64,000 nt of DNA. Origin: Sediminibacter sp. Hel_I_10. Lineage in GTDB: Bacteria; Bacteroidota; Bacteroidia; Flavobacteriales; Flavobacteriaceae. The notes below the pieces were generated by a model. That model had not been told where the DNA came from and made no database searches. It saw only the letters and a list, made by a program, of their open reading frames with translations. Both the position numbers and the translations under genes were made by a program. Positions 33,759 through 44,500 of this stretch are shown here, in pieces. How positions within the stretch are numbered: the stretch's first letter is position 1; the number at the start of each line of letters is the position of its first letter. Where the stretch lies: contig NZ_JHZX01000001.1 in NCBI RefSeq assembly GCF_000688335.1, positions 2,170,001-2,234,000 on the forward strand, given 5' to 3'.

Positions 33759-36700
33759 ATGAAAAAAATTACATTGATTCTTGTGTTTGTTAATCTGTTT
33801 TTTGTGACTCTTGCTGGAGCGCAAATCACTTCTATTGATTGCGCGGTTGGTCCTGAAAATATTAATTACTGCTATACTAATAACGATGATACAACATGGG
33901 TGTTTCAATCTACTGATGGCAGCCCATTGAGGATTACTTTCAACGCGGGTGGTATAGAAAGCTGCTGTGATGACATTATATTATATGAAGGTACCGATAA
34001 CACTGGTGCTGTCATCTATTCTGGAAATAATGGTGGCAATCTTGCAGGGCTTCAATTCGACTCTACAGGTGATAGCATCTATATGGAAATTGATGCAGAT
34101 GGTTCTATAAGCTGTAGTTCTGGGAGTGCTTGTTGTACATCTCCTTGGGATTTTACGGTGAGCTGTGCAACCTGTGTGAATCCAGTTGTAGCAAACACGG
34201 TGAGGCAAGACTGTGAAAACGGTCCTCAATTTTTTGTGGATGTTGATCTCACCGATCTTGGTTCTGCTACTTCAATTACATTAACAGACAATCAAGGCAG
34301 TACGCCTCAAACAACAGATGCTACAGGATTATTTTCTTTTGGACCTTTTGCAAATGGAACTGACGTTGTCATTACCACTACAAATGATGATGATGCTAAC
34401 TGTGTATTGACTAGTGGAAATCTTACTCAAGACCAATGTGTTCTCAACCAAGTGGATTGTGCGGTTGGCCCAGTAAACATTAATTACTGTTACACTAATA
34501 ACGATGATACCACTTGGCTATTTCAATCTACTGATGGCAGTCCGCTAAGGATAACCTTTAACGCAGGTGGTATAGAGAGCTGCTGTGACGATATTATATT
34601 ATATGAAGGTACCGATAACACTGGTACTGTAATTTATTCTGGAAACAATGGTGGTGATCTTACTGGCCTTCAGTTTGATTCTATAGGTGATAGCATTTTT
34701 ATGGAGATTGATGCAGATGGATCTGTGAGCTGCGATTCTGGGAGTGCGTGTTGTACATCTCCTTGGGACTTTACGGTGAGCTGCGCAACTTGCGTGAATC
34801 CAGTTGTTGAAAATACGGTAAGACAAGATTGTCTAAATGGCCCACAGTTTTTTGTGGATGTTGATCTCACCGATCTTGGATCTGCGACTTCAATTACATT
34901 AACAGACAATCAAGGGAGCACGCCTCAAACTACAGATGCTACGGGAGTATTTTCTTTTGGACCTTTCGCAAATGGAACCGATGTTGTTATCACCACTACA
35001 AATGATGATGATGCTAACTGTGTGTTGACCAGTGCAAACCTTACACAAGACCAATGTGTCCTCAATCAGGTGGATTGTGCGGTCGGTCCAGTAAATATCA
35101 ATTACTGTTATACTAACAACGATGATACCACATGGCTATTTCAATCTACAGATGGAAGTCCTTTGAGAATCACTTTCAACGCGGGAGGTATTGAGAGCTG
35201 CTGTGACGACATTATATTATATGAGGGTACTGATAACACTGGTGCTGTAATTTACTCTGGAAACAATGGGGGAGATCTTACTGGCCTTCAGTTTGATTCT
35301 ATAGGGGATAGCATCTTTATGGAGATTGATGCAGATGGCTCTGTGAGCTGTGATTCTGGGAGTACGTGTTGTACATCTCCTTGGGACTTTACGGTGAGCT
35401 GTGCAACCTGTGTTAACCCAGAAGTAACGAGTACAGTTGATGGAGACTGTTTAAATGGTCCTCAGTTTTTTGTGGATGTTGATTTAACAGATCTTGGTTC
35501 TGCAACTTCTGTTACTATAACTGATGATCAAGGTAGTACTCCAGAAACTACAAGTATCCCTGGTGTCTTCACTTTTGGACCATTTGCTAATAATACTGTT
35601 GTAGAAATTACTGTGGTAAACGATGATGATGCCAATTGTACAATTGTAGCGGGTGGATTAACCCAAGAAATTTGCTTAGAGAACTTAGTAGATTGCAATG
35701 AAGGTCCTTTAAGTGTTTCTTATTGCTATTTAAATAATGATCCGAACTTGTTTTCTTATGTAAGTTCAGATGGAACTCCGCTTAATTTAACATTTAATTC
35801 TGGTGAAATAGAAGGAGCGCCTTTTGACTTTTTAATTGTTTATGATTCTGATGGAGTAACCGAACTTTACAATGGTGAAGGTAATGATGGAGATCTTTCA
35901 GGTTTAACGTTCCAATCTACCGGTGATACTATATTTTTTCAAATCACCTCCGATGGTTCGGTGAGCTGTGAGTCTAGTGCAACATTCGCAGATGGAATTA
36001 ATTACACAGTATCATGTGCGACGTGTATTAATCCTGCAGCTACTTATCAAGTGGTTGATGATTGTGATAATGGTGATCAATTTTTAATTGATGTTAATAT
36101 TACATCTTTGGGAGATGCTACTTCACTGACCATCTCAAACAATATCGATGCCACAACGGTTCCAGTGACGAGTACAGGAATTTATCAAGTTGGTCCTTTT
36201 CCATTTTTAACAGATGTTGTCATATCAGTGAGCAATGATCAAGACGTCAATTGTGTTATTAATAGTAGCGCCATACAATTGCTGGCCTGCCCGCCAGAAA
36301 ACGACAACCCATGTAATGCCACTATTGCCTCTGTAAATGAGGATGAATCCTGTAGCTTAACAACCCCAGGGACTTTGATTGAAGCAACAGACTCTGGCGT
36401 TCCAAATGGATCTTGTACGGGGAATCCAAATGACGATGTGTGGTTCGAATTTACAGCCTTGGGTGAACAACAAATCATTTCCATAAATAATATAACTGGT
36501 GGTTCATTTAATATTGATCACGCCGTGTATGAGGGTGCATGTGACAACTTAACGCAACTCTATTGTTCTGATGATGTTACAAGTGTAACGCCAACATTAA
36601 CCATTGGTAATACCTATTATATCAGAGTCTTTTCAGGAGGGAATGATTCTGTTACTTCTAATTTCGATTTATGTATTAATACATTAGGTCCTCCAACATT

Positions 36701-38522
36701 CTGTTTAGATGCCTTGCCAATCTGTGCTTTAGATTTAGAATATCCTAGTGTTACTGGTGATCTAGAAGCTCCTCCATACCTAGATTATGGTTGCTTAGGC
36801 TCTCAACCAGATCCAACTTGGAATGCTATTTATTTTGACTTACCCGGAGATTATACCTTCACTTTAGCTCAAACTGGGTTAGATGGTTTAGGTAATGACA
36901 TAGATTTCATTGTTTGGGGACCATTTAACGATCAACAAAGTGCATGTTACGAGTTGCTACCAGAAACTGTAGCAGATTGTAGTTTTTCTGCCGTTAGTGT
37001 CGAAACAATTACCTTAAATAATGTTCAGGAAGGAGATGTGTTTTTGATTTTAATTACTAATTTTTCTCAAGATGAAGGGTTCTTTACTTTTGAACAAACC
37101 ACGGGGCCTGATAATGGAACCAATTGCGAAATAGTATGTGATGCAGAAGTCTTGTTTCAAGGCGGCATTGTTGAAGAGGATCCTGAAAATCCTGGGTTTA
37201 GTAGTCCTATAGAATTTTGTGGGGTGGACTCTGTTGAGCTAGAGGCGAGTTCTCCTTATGCAGACTCCTACCAGTGGTATTCTCAAAATGGAATTCCCAT
37301 AGATGGCGCTACCAGTGAAACTTTGACGGTAACAGAATCTGGAGAATATTTTGTACAAGTTAGTGGAGACGTTTGTGAAGGTTTTTCTCAGTCCATAGAG
37401 GTTATTGTTAATCTGGGAGCTGAGCCCGTTGCCAATACGGTGGAAGATATCATCACCTGTGATGATGCTTCTGCAGATAATTTTGAAGATTTTGATCTGG
37501 ATGCACAAACAGCAGCCATATTAGGTGGTCAAGACCCAGCAGATTTCAATGTCTCTTATCATACCTCATTGCAAAATGCTCAACTTAATCAAGATCCGCT
37601 AGTATCGCCTTATACGAATATCTCTAACCCGCAAACAATTTTTGTACGGGTTGAAGATGCTAATCTCAGCGCATGTTTTGCAACCTCCACGTTTGAGCTT
37701 GTTATATCTGGGCCAACGCCTACGGTAACTAGCGTGCCGATTGAGGCTTGTGATGATGGTACAGGAACGGCAGACTTTGATTTAGCCGCTCACGATGGTA
37801 ATATTTTAAACGGTCAAAGTGCGTCAGAATTCACGGTAACCTATTACGAAACCGAGGATGATGCCATAGCAGGAACAAACGCCATTGATACAACGTTACT
37901 TTATAATAGTGGATCACAAACTATTTATACAAGAGTAGAAAGCAACTTGTCTTTTGACTGTTACTCAACTACGCCTTTTGATCTTGTGGTTTTACCGCTA
38001 CCAAGCACTAGCTTTAGTGAAGATATGGATTACGAGATTTGTCCTGATACAACGGTTCCACTTTTAATTACTGCGATTCCTAATAATTATTCTGCGGAAG
38101 ATGTTTCTATCGTTTGGTATGCGGACGGTGGTGTTATAGAGGGAGAAAACAACTTGACCATTGCCGTGTTAGATGGTGGTCTATATGAAATTGAAGTAAC
38201 CTTCAATAATGGACCAATGTGCGCTGCTGAACCTGTAGGACAAGAAGTTATAGAACTTGCAAGCTGCGTCATCCCTCAAGGTATTTCTCCTAATGGCGAT
38301 ATGAGTAATGATGAGTTTGACTTAAGTAGCTTTAACGTGAAGACACTAGAAATTTTCAATCGCTACGGTACATCAGTATACTCAAAAAATAACTATATCG
38401 ATGAATGGGTAGGTCAAACCGATGATGGCGAAGAACTTCCTGTTGGTACTTACTTTTACTCCATTTTATTTGATAACGGAGAAAGACAAACAGGTTGGGT
38501 TTATATCCAACGTCCAAACTAA
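33759..38522 (+). CDS. Giant T9SS type B adhesin-like protein 1, with 618-bp tandem repeats
   Basis: About 1587 residues from ATG 33759 (MKKITLILVF signal peptide); an ATG at 33732 would add 9 residues before it. Four tandem modules of 206 residues begin at 33837, 34455, 35073 and 35691. Each has a CUB-like half (NYCYTNNDDTTWxFQSTDGS, CCDDIILYEGTDNTG) and a second half with QFFVDVDLTDLGSATS. The first three are almost identical and the fourth is diverged. Then come a pre-peptidase-like beta domain, Ig-like parts and the C-terminal type B sorting domain (CVIPQGISPNGDMSNDEFDL, LPVGTYFYSILF). It is exported by type IX secretion; a surface adhesin role is inferred. Confidence 0.88.
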   Translation: MKKITLILVFVNLFFVTLAGAQITSIDCAVGPENINYCYTNNDDTTWVFQSTDGSPLRITFNAGGIESCCDDIILYEGTDNTGAVIYSGNNGGNLAGLQFDSTGDSIYMEIDADGSISCSSGSACCTSPWDFTVSCATCVNPVVANTVRQDCENGPQFFVDVDLTDLGSATSITLTDNQGSTPQTTDATGLFSFGPFANGTDVVITTTNDDDANCVLTSGNLTQDQCVLNQVDCAVGPVNINYCYTNNDDTTWLFQSTDGSPLRITFNAGGIESCCDDIILYEGTDNTGTVIYSGNNGGDLTGLQFDSIGDSIFMEIDADGSVSCDSGSACCTSPWDFTVSCATCVNPVVENTVRQDCLNGPQFFVDVDLTDLGSATSITLTDNQGSTPQTTDATGVFSFGPFANGTDVVITTTNDDDANCVLTSANLTQDQCVLNQVDCAVGPVNINYCYTNNDDTTWLFQSTDGSPLRITFNAGGIESCCDDIILYEGTDNTGAVIYSGNNGGDLTGLQFDSIGDSIFMEIDADGSVSCDSGSTCCTSPWDFTVSCATCVNPEVTSTVDGDCLNGPQFFVDVDLTDLGSATSVTITDDQGSTPETTSIPGVFTFGPFANNTVVEITVVNDDDANCTIVAGGLTQEICLENLVDCNEGPLSVSYCYLNNDPNLFSYVSSDGTPLNLTFNSGEIEGAPFDFLIVYDSDGVTELYNGEGNDGDLSGLTFQSTGDTIFFQITSDGSVSCESSATFADGINYTVSCATCINPAATYQVVDDCDNGDQFLIDVNITSLGDATSLTISNNIDATTVPVTSTGIYQVGPFPFLTDVVISVSNDQDVNCVINSSAIQLLACPPENDNPCNATIASVNEDESCSLTTPGTLIEATDSGVPNGSCTGNPNDDVWFEFTALGEQQIISINNITGGSFNIDHAVYEGACDNLTQLYCSDDVTSVTPTLTIGNTYYIRVFSGGNDSVTSNFDLCINTLGPPTFCLDALPICALDLEYPSVTGDLEAPPYLDYGCLGSQPDPTWNAIYFDLPGDYTFTLAQTGLDGLGNDIDFIVWGPFNDQQSACYELLPETVADCSFSAVSVETITLNNVQEGDVFLILITNFSQDEGFFTFEQTTGPDNGTNCEIVCDAEVLFQGGIVEEDPENPGFSSPIEFCGVDSVELEASSPYADSYQWYSQNGIPIDGATSETLTVTESGEYFVQVSGDVCEGFSQSIEVIVNLGAEPVANTVEDIITCDDASADNFEDFDLDAQTAAILGGQDPADFNVSYHTSLQNAQLNQDPLVSPYTNISNPQTIFVRVEDANLSACFATSTFELVISGPTPTVTSVPIEACDDGTGTADFDLAAHDGNILNGQSASEFTVTYYETEDDAIAGTNAIDTTLLYNSGSQTIYTRVESNLSFDCYSTTPFDLVVLPLPSTSFSEDMDYEICPDTTVPLLITAIPNNYSAEDVSIVWYADGGVIEGENNLTIAVLDGGLYEIEVTFNNGPMCAAEPVGQEVIELASCVIPQGISPNGDMSNDEFDLSSFNVKTLEIFNRYGTSVYSKNNYIDEWVGQTDDGEELPVGTYFYSILFDNGERQTGWVYIQRPN
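33837..36308 (+). repeat. Four 618-bp in-frame tandem repeats in adhesin 1
   Basis: Unit starts at 33837, 34455, 35073 and 35691, spaced exactly 618 bp (206 codons). Units 1-3 are nearly identical in DNA, with mostly third-position changes. Unit 4 keeps the plan but is diverged and resembles modules of the second adhesin at 41556. Confidence 0.9.
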
Positions 38523-38603
38523 AAATCCATTAAATACTAACGATAGCTTTCTGATTTAGAAAGAACAGGCAATTACCAAAAACTAAAAACAAACAATTAA
38601 CAG

Positions 38604-39503
38604 ATGAAAAAACTTTATATCATTATTGTATTGCTAGCAGCAACACAAGTGTATGGTCAACAAGATCCTCAGTATACACAGTACATGTATAATATGAACG
38701 TGATCAATCCTGCCTACGCAGGGTCTAAGGAAAACTTATCTTTCGGACTATTATACCGTTCGCAATGGGCTGGAATAGACGGTGCACCAAAGACAGCCAC
38801 ATTTTTTGGTCATTCACCAATTGGTGAAAAGGTAGGTCTTGGAGCTTCCATTATTTCAGATGAAGTTGGGCCAATAAAAGAAACAAATGCATACGTAGAT
38901 TTTTCTTATACCCTACAATTGGGCGGAGAGCATCGCATTGCCTTTGGTTTAAAAGCAGGAGCAACCTTCCACGATATTGGTCTTGCTGGTATTGATTTAA
39001 TTGATACTGGAGACGCGTTTTTTCAAAACATCAACACGACTACTCCAAATATAGGTGCTGGATTTTTCTATTATACAGACAACTATTATTTCGCAGCATC
39101 TGTTCCTAATATTTTGAATTCGGTCCATCTGGATGCCGAAGGAAACAAATTAGGATCTGAGGAAGCACATTATTTTATTACTGGTGGTTATGTATTTGAA
39201 TTTACAAACACAAAGCTAAAACCTTCCTTTTTAGTGAAATCAGCGTTTGGAGCACCGACCTCTTTTGATGTCAACTTAAACGCATTGTTCTTTGAGAAAT
39301 TTGAAATTGGAGCATCTTACAGATTAGACGATTCCTTTTCTGGTTTAGTTAATTTTGCTATTACTCCAGATATTAGAGTTGGATATGCATATGATCACGT
39401 ATCATCAGATATTAAGAGATATGCTCCTGCATCACACGAATTCTTGTTGTTATTTGATTTGAATTTCCCAAGAAAAGTTTCACGTTCACCAAGATACTTC
39501 TAA
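38604..39503 (+). CDS. PorP/SprF family type IX secretion outer-membrane protein
   Basis: 299 residues. Signal peptide MKKLYIIIVLLAATQVYGQ, then the family start QDPQYTQYMYNMNVINPAYA and GLLYRSQWAGIDGAPKTATF, which identify PorP/SprF. It is beta-rich to the end (PRYF). SprF of Flavobacterium johnsoniae is needed to put the giant adhesin SprB on the cell surface, and homologs are usually encoded beside type B cargo. Here it lies between the two giant adhesin genes and 18 bp before the OmpA/PD40 gene, so it probably serves these cargos. Confidence 0.94.
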   Translation: MKKLYIIIVLLAATQVYGQQDPQYTQYMYNMNVINPAYAGSKENLSFGLLYRSQWAGIDGAPKTATFFGHSPIGEKVGLGASIISDEVGPIKETNAYVDFSYTLQLGGEHRIAFGLKAGATFHDIGLAGIDLIDTGDAFFQNINTTTPNIGAGFFYYTDNYYFAASVPNILNSVHLDAEGNKLGSEEAHYFITGGYVFEFTNTKLKPSFLVKSAFGAPTSFDVNLNALFFEKFEIGASYRLDDSFSGLVNFAITPDIRVGYAYDHVSSDIKRYAPASHEFLLLFDLNFPRKVSRSPRYF

Positions 39504-39521
39504 ACACCTAAGCTAAACATC

Positions 39522-41426
39522 ATGAAAAAAATAATTACACTTTTTACCATTGCAGCCATAAGTAGTTTTAGCTTAACGGCACAAAATGCTAATACAAAAA
39601 AAGCAGACAAGTATTTTAACCGTCTGCAGTTTGTTGATGCTGCTGAAGAATATAAAGAAATTGTGGACGATGGAGATGCTGATGCCTATGTATATGGCCA
39701 ATTGGCAGAATCTTATTACAATATATTTAAAACTGAAGAAGCAGAACTTTACTACGCTAAAGCCTTAGAGACTACAGAAGAGCCAGAAATGGTATTTAAG
39801 TATGCTCAAATGCTTAAAGCTAATGGTAAGTATGAAGCCTCTAACGTACAAATGGCAAAGTTTGCCAAAATGAGACCAAGTGATGAGCGTGCCATTGCTT
39901 TTAACGAAAACCCAGATTACCTTCCTAAAATTTTGGAGAAAGGGAAAAAGTTTAACGTTCAAAATTTACCATTCAATTCAGAATATTCAGATTTCGGTGG
40001 AACACTACAAGGCGATAAGCTCTATGTAACTTCCGCTCGTAACACGTCACGTAAAACTTACGGATGGAATGAGCAACCATTTTTGGATATTTATGAATTA
40101 ACAAAAAATACAGATGGAAGTTTTCAAGATCCTATTTTAGTAGAAGACAAAGTGAACACCAAATACCACGAAGGTGTGGTGTCTTTTTCTCCAGATGGAA
40201 ATACCATGTATTTTTCTCGTGAAAGTTATTTTGAGAAAGAGTTTGTAAAAGATTCTACTTCAAACACACGTTACAGTCTACTACACTTATTTAAAGCAAA
40301 AAAATCTGGTGATGAGTGGGGTAATGTAGAAGGTTTTGCAATTAATAGTGAAAATTATTCTATAAAAAATCCTTCTGTAAGTCCAGACGGAAAAACAATT
40401 TACTTCGCCTCTGATATGCCAGGTGGTTTTGGAATGTTTGACATTTACAAAGCAACTATTAACGAAGACGGTTCTATAGGAGAAGCAGTGAACATGGGCC
40501 AAAAAGTCAATACTCCGGCTCAAGAAATGTTTCCTTACATCAGTAGCAATGAGACCTTATATTTTTCTTCTAACGGTCATTTAGGTCTTGGTGGACTAGA
40601 TGTGTTTTACACCAAAGTTATTGATGGTAAATTGGCACCAGTTCGTAATGTCGGTATTCCTGTAAATGGAAATGCCGATGATTTCGCATTTCATTTAGAT
40701 GAAGAATCAGGTAAAGGCTTTGTATCTTCAAATAGAGAAGGTGGTATGGGTAGCGACGATGTGTATGCTATCAAAAAATTACAACCACTTTGTGATGTAT
40801 TAGTGGTAGCCACTATTACAGATGATACTACTGGAGATCCAATAGTTGGAGCTACCGTTTCAATATCTGACGATCAAGGAAATAAATTATCTACTAACAC
40901 TACAAACGATGAGGGTATTGCTGAATTCATCGTAGAATGTGATAAGAAATCTGAGATTGAAGTGACGATGGAAGATTACAATAGTAAAAAAGTAGAAGTT
41001 GAAGCTTCCGAAGAGGAAGAAGTTCAGGTTGCCGTTCAATTAGAACCTATCGAAAAAATTATCGCTCCAGACCGAATAGAACTTGATCCTATTTATTTTG
41101 ATTTTGACAAGTCTAACATCACTGCAAAAGCAGCTTTTGAATTGGATAAATTAGTACAGATCATGAATAAGTATCCAGAAATGATGATCAAGGTAACGTC
41201 ACATACAGATATGAGAGGTTCAGATTCTTATAACGAAGCCTTATCTGATAGAAGAGCTAAAACTACTGTACAGTATGTGGTTTCAGAAGGGATTGATGCT
41301 TCAAGAATTTCTGGTGTAGGTATGGGTGAAAAAGAACCTAAAGTAGACTGCGCTGGTGGTTGTACTGAAGAGCAATTCCAAATGAACAGAAGATCAGAGT
41401 TTTTGATCGTTGAGAATAATCAATAA
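39522..41426 (+). CDS. OmpA-family protein with TPR and PD40 repeats
   Basis: 634 residues: signal peptide (to about 20), TPR-like helices (about 25-125: ADKYFNRLQFVDAAEEYKEI), PD40 propeller repeats (VSFSPDGNTMYFSRES, PSVSPDGKTIYFASDMPGG), a carboxypeptidase-regulatory-like beta domain (about 425-510), and a C-terminal OmpA peptidoglycan-binding domain (YFDFDKSNITAKAAFELDKL, THTDMRGS-like SHTDMRGSDSYNEALSDRRA). This arrangement commonly follows PorP/SprF genes and probably anchors the secretion or adhesin complex to the cell wall. It is in one operon with the gene before it. Confidence 0.93.
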   Translation: MKKIITLFTIAAISSFSLTAQNANTKKADKYFNRLQFVDAAEEYKEIVDDGDADAYVYGQLAESYYNIFKTEEAELYYAKALETTEEPEMVFKYAQMLKANGKYEASNVQMAKFAKMRPSDERAIAFNENPDYLPKILEKGKKFNVQNLPFNSEYSDFGGTLQGDKLYVTSARNTSRKTYGWNEQPFLDIYELTKNTDGSFQDPILVEDKVNTKYHEGVVSFSPDGNTMYFSRESYFEKEFVKDSTSNTRYSLLHLFKAKKSGDEWGNVEGFAINSENYSIKNPSVSPDGKTIYFASDMPGGFGMFDIYKATINEDGSIGEAVNMGQKVNTPAQEMFPYISSNETLYFSSNGHLGLGGLDVFYTKVIDGKLAPVRNVGIPVNGNADDFAFHLDEESGKGFVSSNREGGMGSDDVYAIKKLQPLCDVLVVATITDDTTGDPIVGATVSISDDQGNKLSTNTTNDEGIAEFIVECDKKSEIEVTMEDYNSKKVEVEASEEEEVQVAVQLEPIEKIIAPDRIELDPIYFDFDKSNITAKAAFELDKLVQIMNKYPEMMIKVTSHTDMRGSDSYNEALSDRRAKTTVQYVVSEGIDASRISGVGMGEKEPKVDCAGGCTEEQFQMNRRSEFLIVENNQ

Positions 41427-41555
41427 TCTTTATTAAAAGTTACTCAAAACGTTGAGCCTTGATTGCCTTTTAAAAAATGCAGGGCTTCAATTGAAATAAA
41501 TGATACATCTTATCATATGAAGACAATAATTATTTAATCTAATACCGATTTCAAA

Positions 41556-44500
41556 ATGAAAAAAATTACATTATTAATCGTGTTCTTACTATCGGTAATG
41601 CTGATTGAGGCACAAACCTATGTTGATGAGGATTTCGATACTGAAATCCCAGCGACTTGGACTGTAACTGATGAGGGAGCGGCTACTGACGATTCTTGGA
41701 TTTCTGGACAAAAAAACGGACAGTCGCTTGATGGTTCTAACGGTGCTCTTGTAGATAGCGATGCCAACGGAAATGGCACCCAACTTATAGAAACGTTAAC
41801 CTCTCCAGTATTTGATGCTACAAGTGCGGTTAATCTCTTTTTAGATTTTGATCAGTATTATCAAAATATCGGTGCAGATAGCGCAATTGTAGAAGTCTTT
41901 GACGGGACAACGTGGATTGAAGTGCTAAATCAAACGGCAACAATAGGTATATGGAATAATCCGAATCAGCAGCATATTAACCTTACGGCTTATGCAAATG
42001 CTAATATGCAGGTGAGATTTGTTTATAATGATGGAAATACTTGGGCATGGCAGTGGATGGTTGACAATGTCTTAATTTACAATTCAACCTGTAATTTTCC
42101 TTCAGAAGGTGTGGCTGGTAATATTAATGTGACTACGGCAGACCTATCTTGGACGCCAGGAGGATCTGAATCTTCTTGGGAAATTATCAATCAAGAACAA
42201 GGTGGGCCAAGTCCTACAGATGCTGATTCTGGGACAGCAACTACCGAGAATCCTTATCAAGTTTCAGATTTAGTAGAAGGCACCAACTATGAGTTCTATG
42301 TAAGAGCCGATTGCGGAGCAGATGGAACAAGTCTTTGGGCAGGGCCATTTACCTACAGAGTTTCTGGACCAGGTGAAACCTGTGAAGCCCCAATAATGGT
42401 AACAACTCCGCTTCCTTATGTCACAACAGACAATACCTCAAATTATATAAATGATTATGGAGGTTCACCTGGAGCAGATTGTGGATCTACCTTTGGATAC
42501 CTTAATGGGGATGATGTTGTATATGCGTATTCACCAGATAGTGATACTTCTGTAGATATTGAATTATCTGAAATCACAGATAATTATACGGGTGTTTTTG
42601 TTTATACAGATTGTGCTAATATTGGTACTGCTTGTGAAACAGGAGCAACAAATAGTTTTTCACTAGATGATTTACTTATTGATAACTTTACCGTTTTAGC
42701 TGGAGAAACATATTATATCGTTATTTCAACTTGGGCAGCGCCTCAAACAACGGGTTACACCTTAACAATTACTGAAAATACCTGTATTGATCCAGAAGCT
42801 AATTTTGAAGTGGTTTCAGATTGCGTCAACGGACCTCAATTTTTTGTTGACGTAGATGTTACAAATTTAGGATCTGCTGGTTCGGTCACAGTTACTGATG
42901 ATCAAGGGAGTACTCCCGAAACCGTAACCGCTACGGGCGTTGTTACTTTTGGTCCCTATGCAAATAATACGCCGGTGATTTTCACATTAGAAAATGATGA
43001 TGATGCCAATTGCCTTATTACGAGTGCAGCGCAAAACCAAGAATTTTGCTTAGATACTGTTGTAGATTGTAATGCAGGACCAATTAGTGCTTTTTATTGT
43101 TATTCAGCTAATGACACCAATCAATTTTCATATACAAGTACTGATGGATCACCAATTAGATTGACCATTGATTCTGGTCAAGTTGAAGGCGCTCCTTTTG
43201 ATTTTCTTGTCATTTTAGACTCAGATGGAGTTACAGAACTTTATAACGGTGAAGGGAATGATGGCGATATTTCAGGTTTAACTTTTCAATCTACTGGCGA
43301 CACTATATTTTTTCAAATAACGTCTGATGGTTCAGTAAGTTGTCAGAATGGTTTTGGAGATTTAGCTAATGGTATCGCATATACGGTCACTTGCGCTACT
43401 TGCGTAAATCCTCAAGCTACTTTTGAAGTGGTGGGAGACTGTCTTGTTGCACCACAGTTCTTTGTAGATGTGGACATCACAGACATAGGATCTGCAACAT
43501 CATTAACAGTCACAGATAATCAAGGAAGTACGGCAGAAGTTGTAAGTGCTGCTGGTATAGTTACTTTTGGACCATATGTAAACAATACTAACGTTCAAAT
43601 CACCATAGCTAATGATGATGATGTTAATTGCGTTATCTCAAGCAATACACTTACGCAAGAAATTTGTTTAGAGAATCTAGTAGATTGTACGGCTGGTCCA
43701 GTTAGTGCCTTTTACTGTTACGAAAGCAATGATACTAACTTGTTTTCTTATACAAGTTCAGATGGCAACCCACTCAACCTTACCTTCAATTCGGGAGAAA
43801 TAGAAGGTGCGCCTTTTGATTTCTTGGTAGTTTTAGATTCAGATGGAGTTACAGAACTGTATAATGATGAAGGCAACGATGGAGATTTATCTGGCCTTAC
43901 ATTTCAATCAACAGGTGATACTATTTTTTTTCAAATAACGTCTGACGGTTCTGTGGCTTGTCAGAATGGTTTTGGAGATTTGGCAAATGGCTTAAATTAC
44001 ACAGTCTCATGTGCCACTTGTATAAATCCTGCTGCCTCTTATCAAATCATAGACGATTGTGATAATGGTGAGCAGTTTTTAATAGATGTTAATATTACCA
44101 CCTTAGGTGACGCAACATCATTGACCATTTCAAATAACCTAAACGGCGATACAACCCCTGTAACTGCTACAGGAGTGTATCAAGTTGGTCCGTTTCCTTT
44201 TTTAACTGATGTTGTTATTACAGTGAGTAACGATCAAGATGTCAATTGTGTTATAAATAGTAGTGCAATTCAACTTGCCGCATGTCCTCCAGATAATGAT
44301 AACCCTTGTAATGCTACTGTTGTAGGTGTTAATGAAGGCAATGACTGTGATATTATAGCATCTGGAACCTTATTAGAGGCTACACCATCTGGAATTGCTC
44401 CAGGCACATGTACGGGTAATGCAAATGATGATGTTTGGTTTCAATTCGTAGCTACAAGCGAGGTTCACTTAATTACTTTTGATAATATCGATAGTAGTGG

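Noticed and set aside
34380-34410. GATGATGATG runs as microsatellite
   Set aside because: They are short Asp-codon clusters (NDDDAN) that recur with each protein module.
33837-36308. CRISPR-like or non-coding repeats
   Set aside because: The repeats are 618 bp, contiguous and in one reading frame; they are protein modules.
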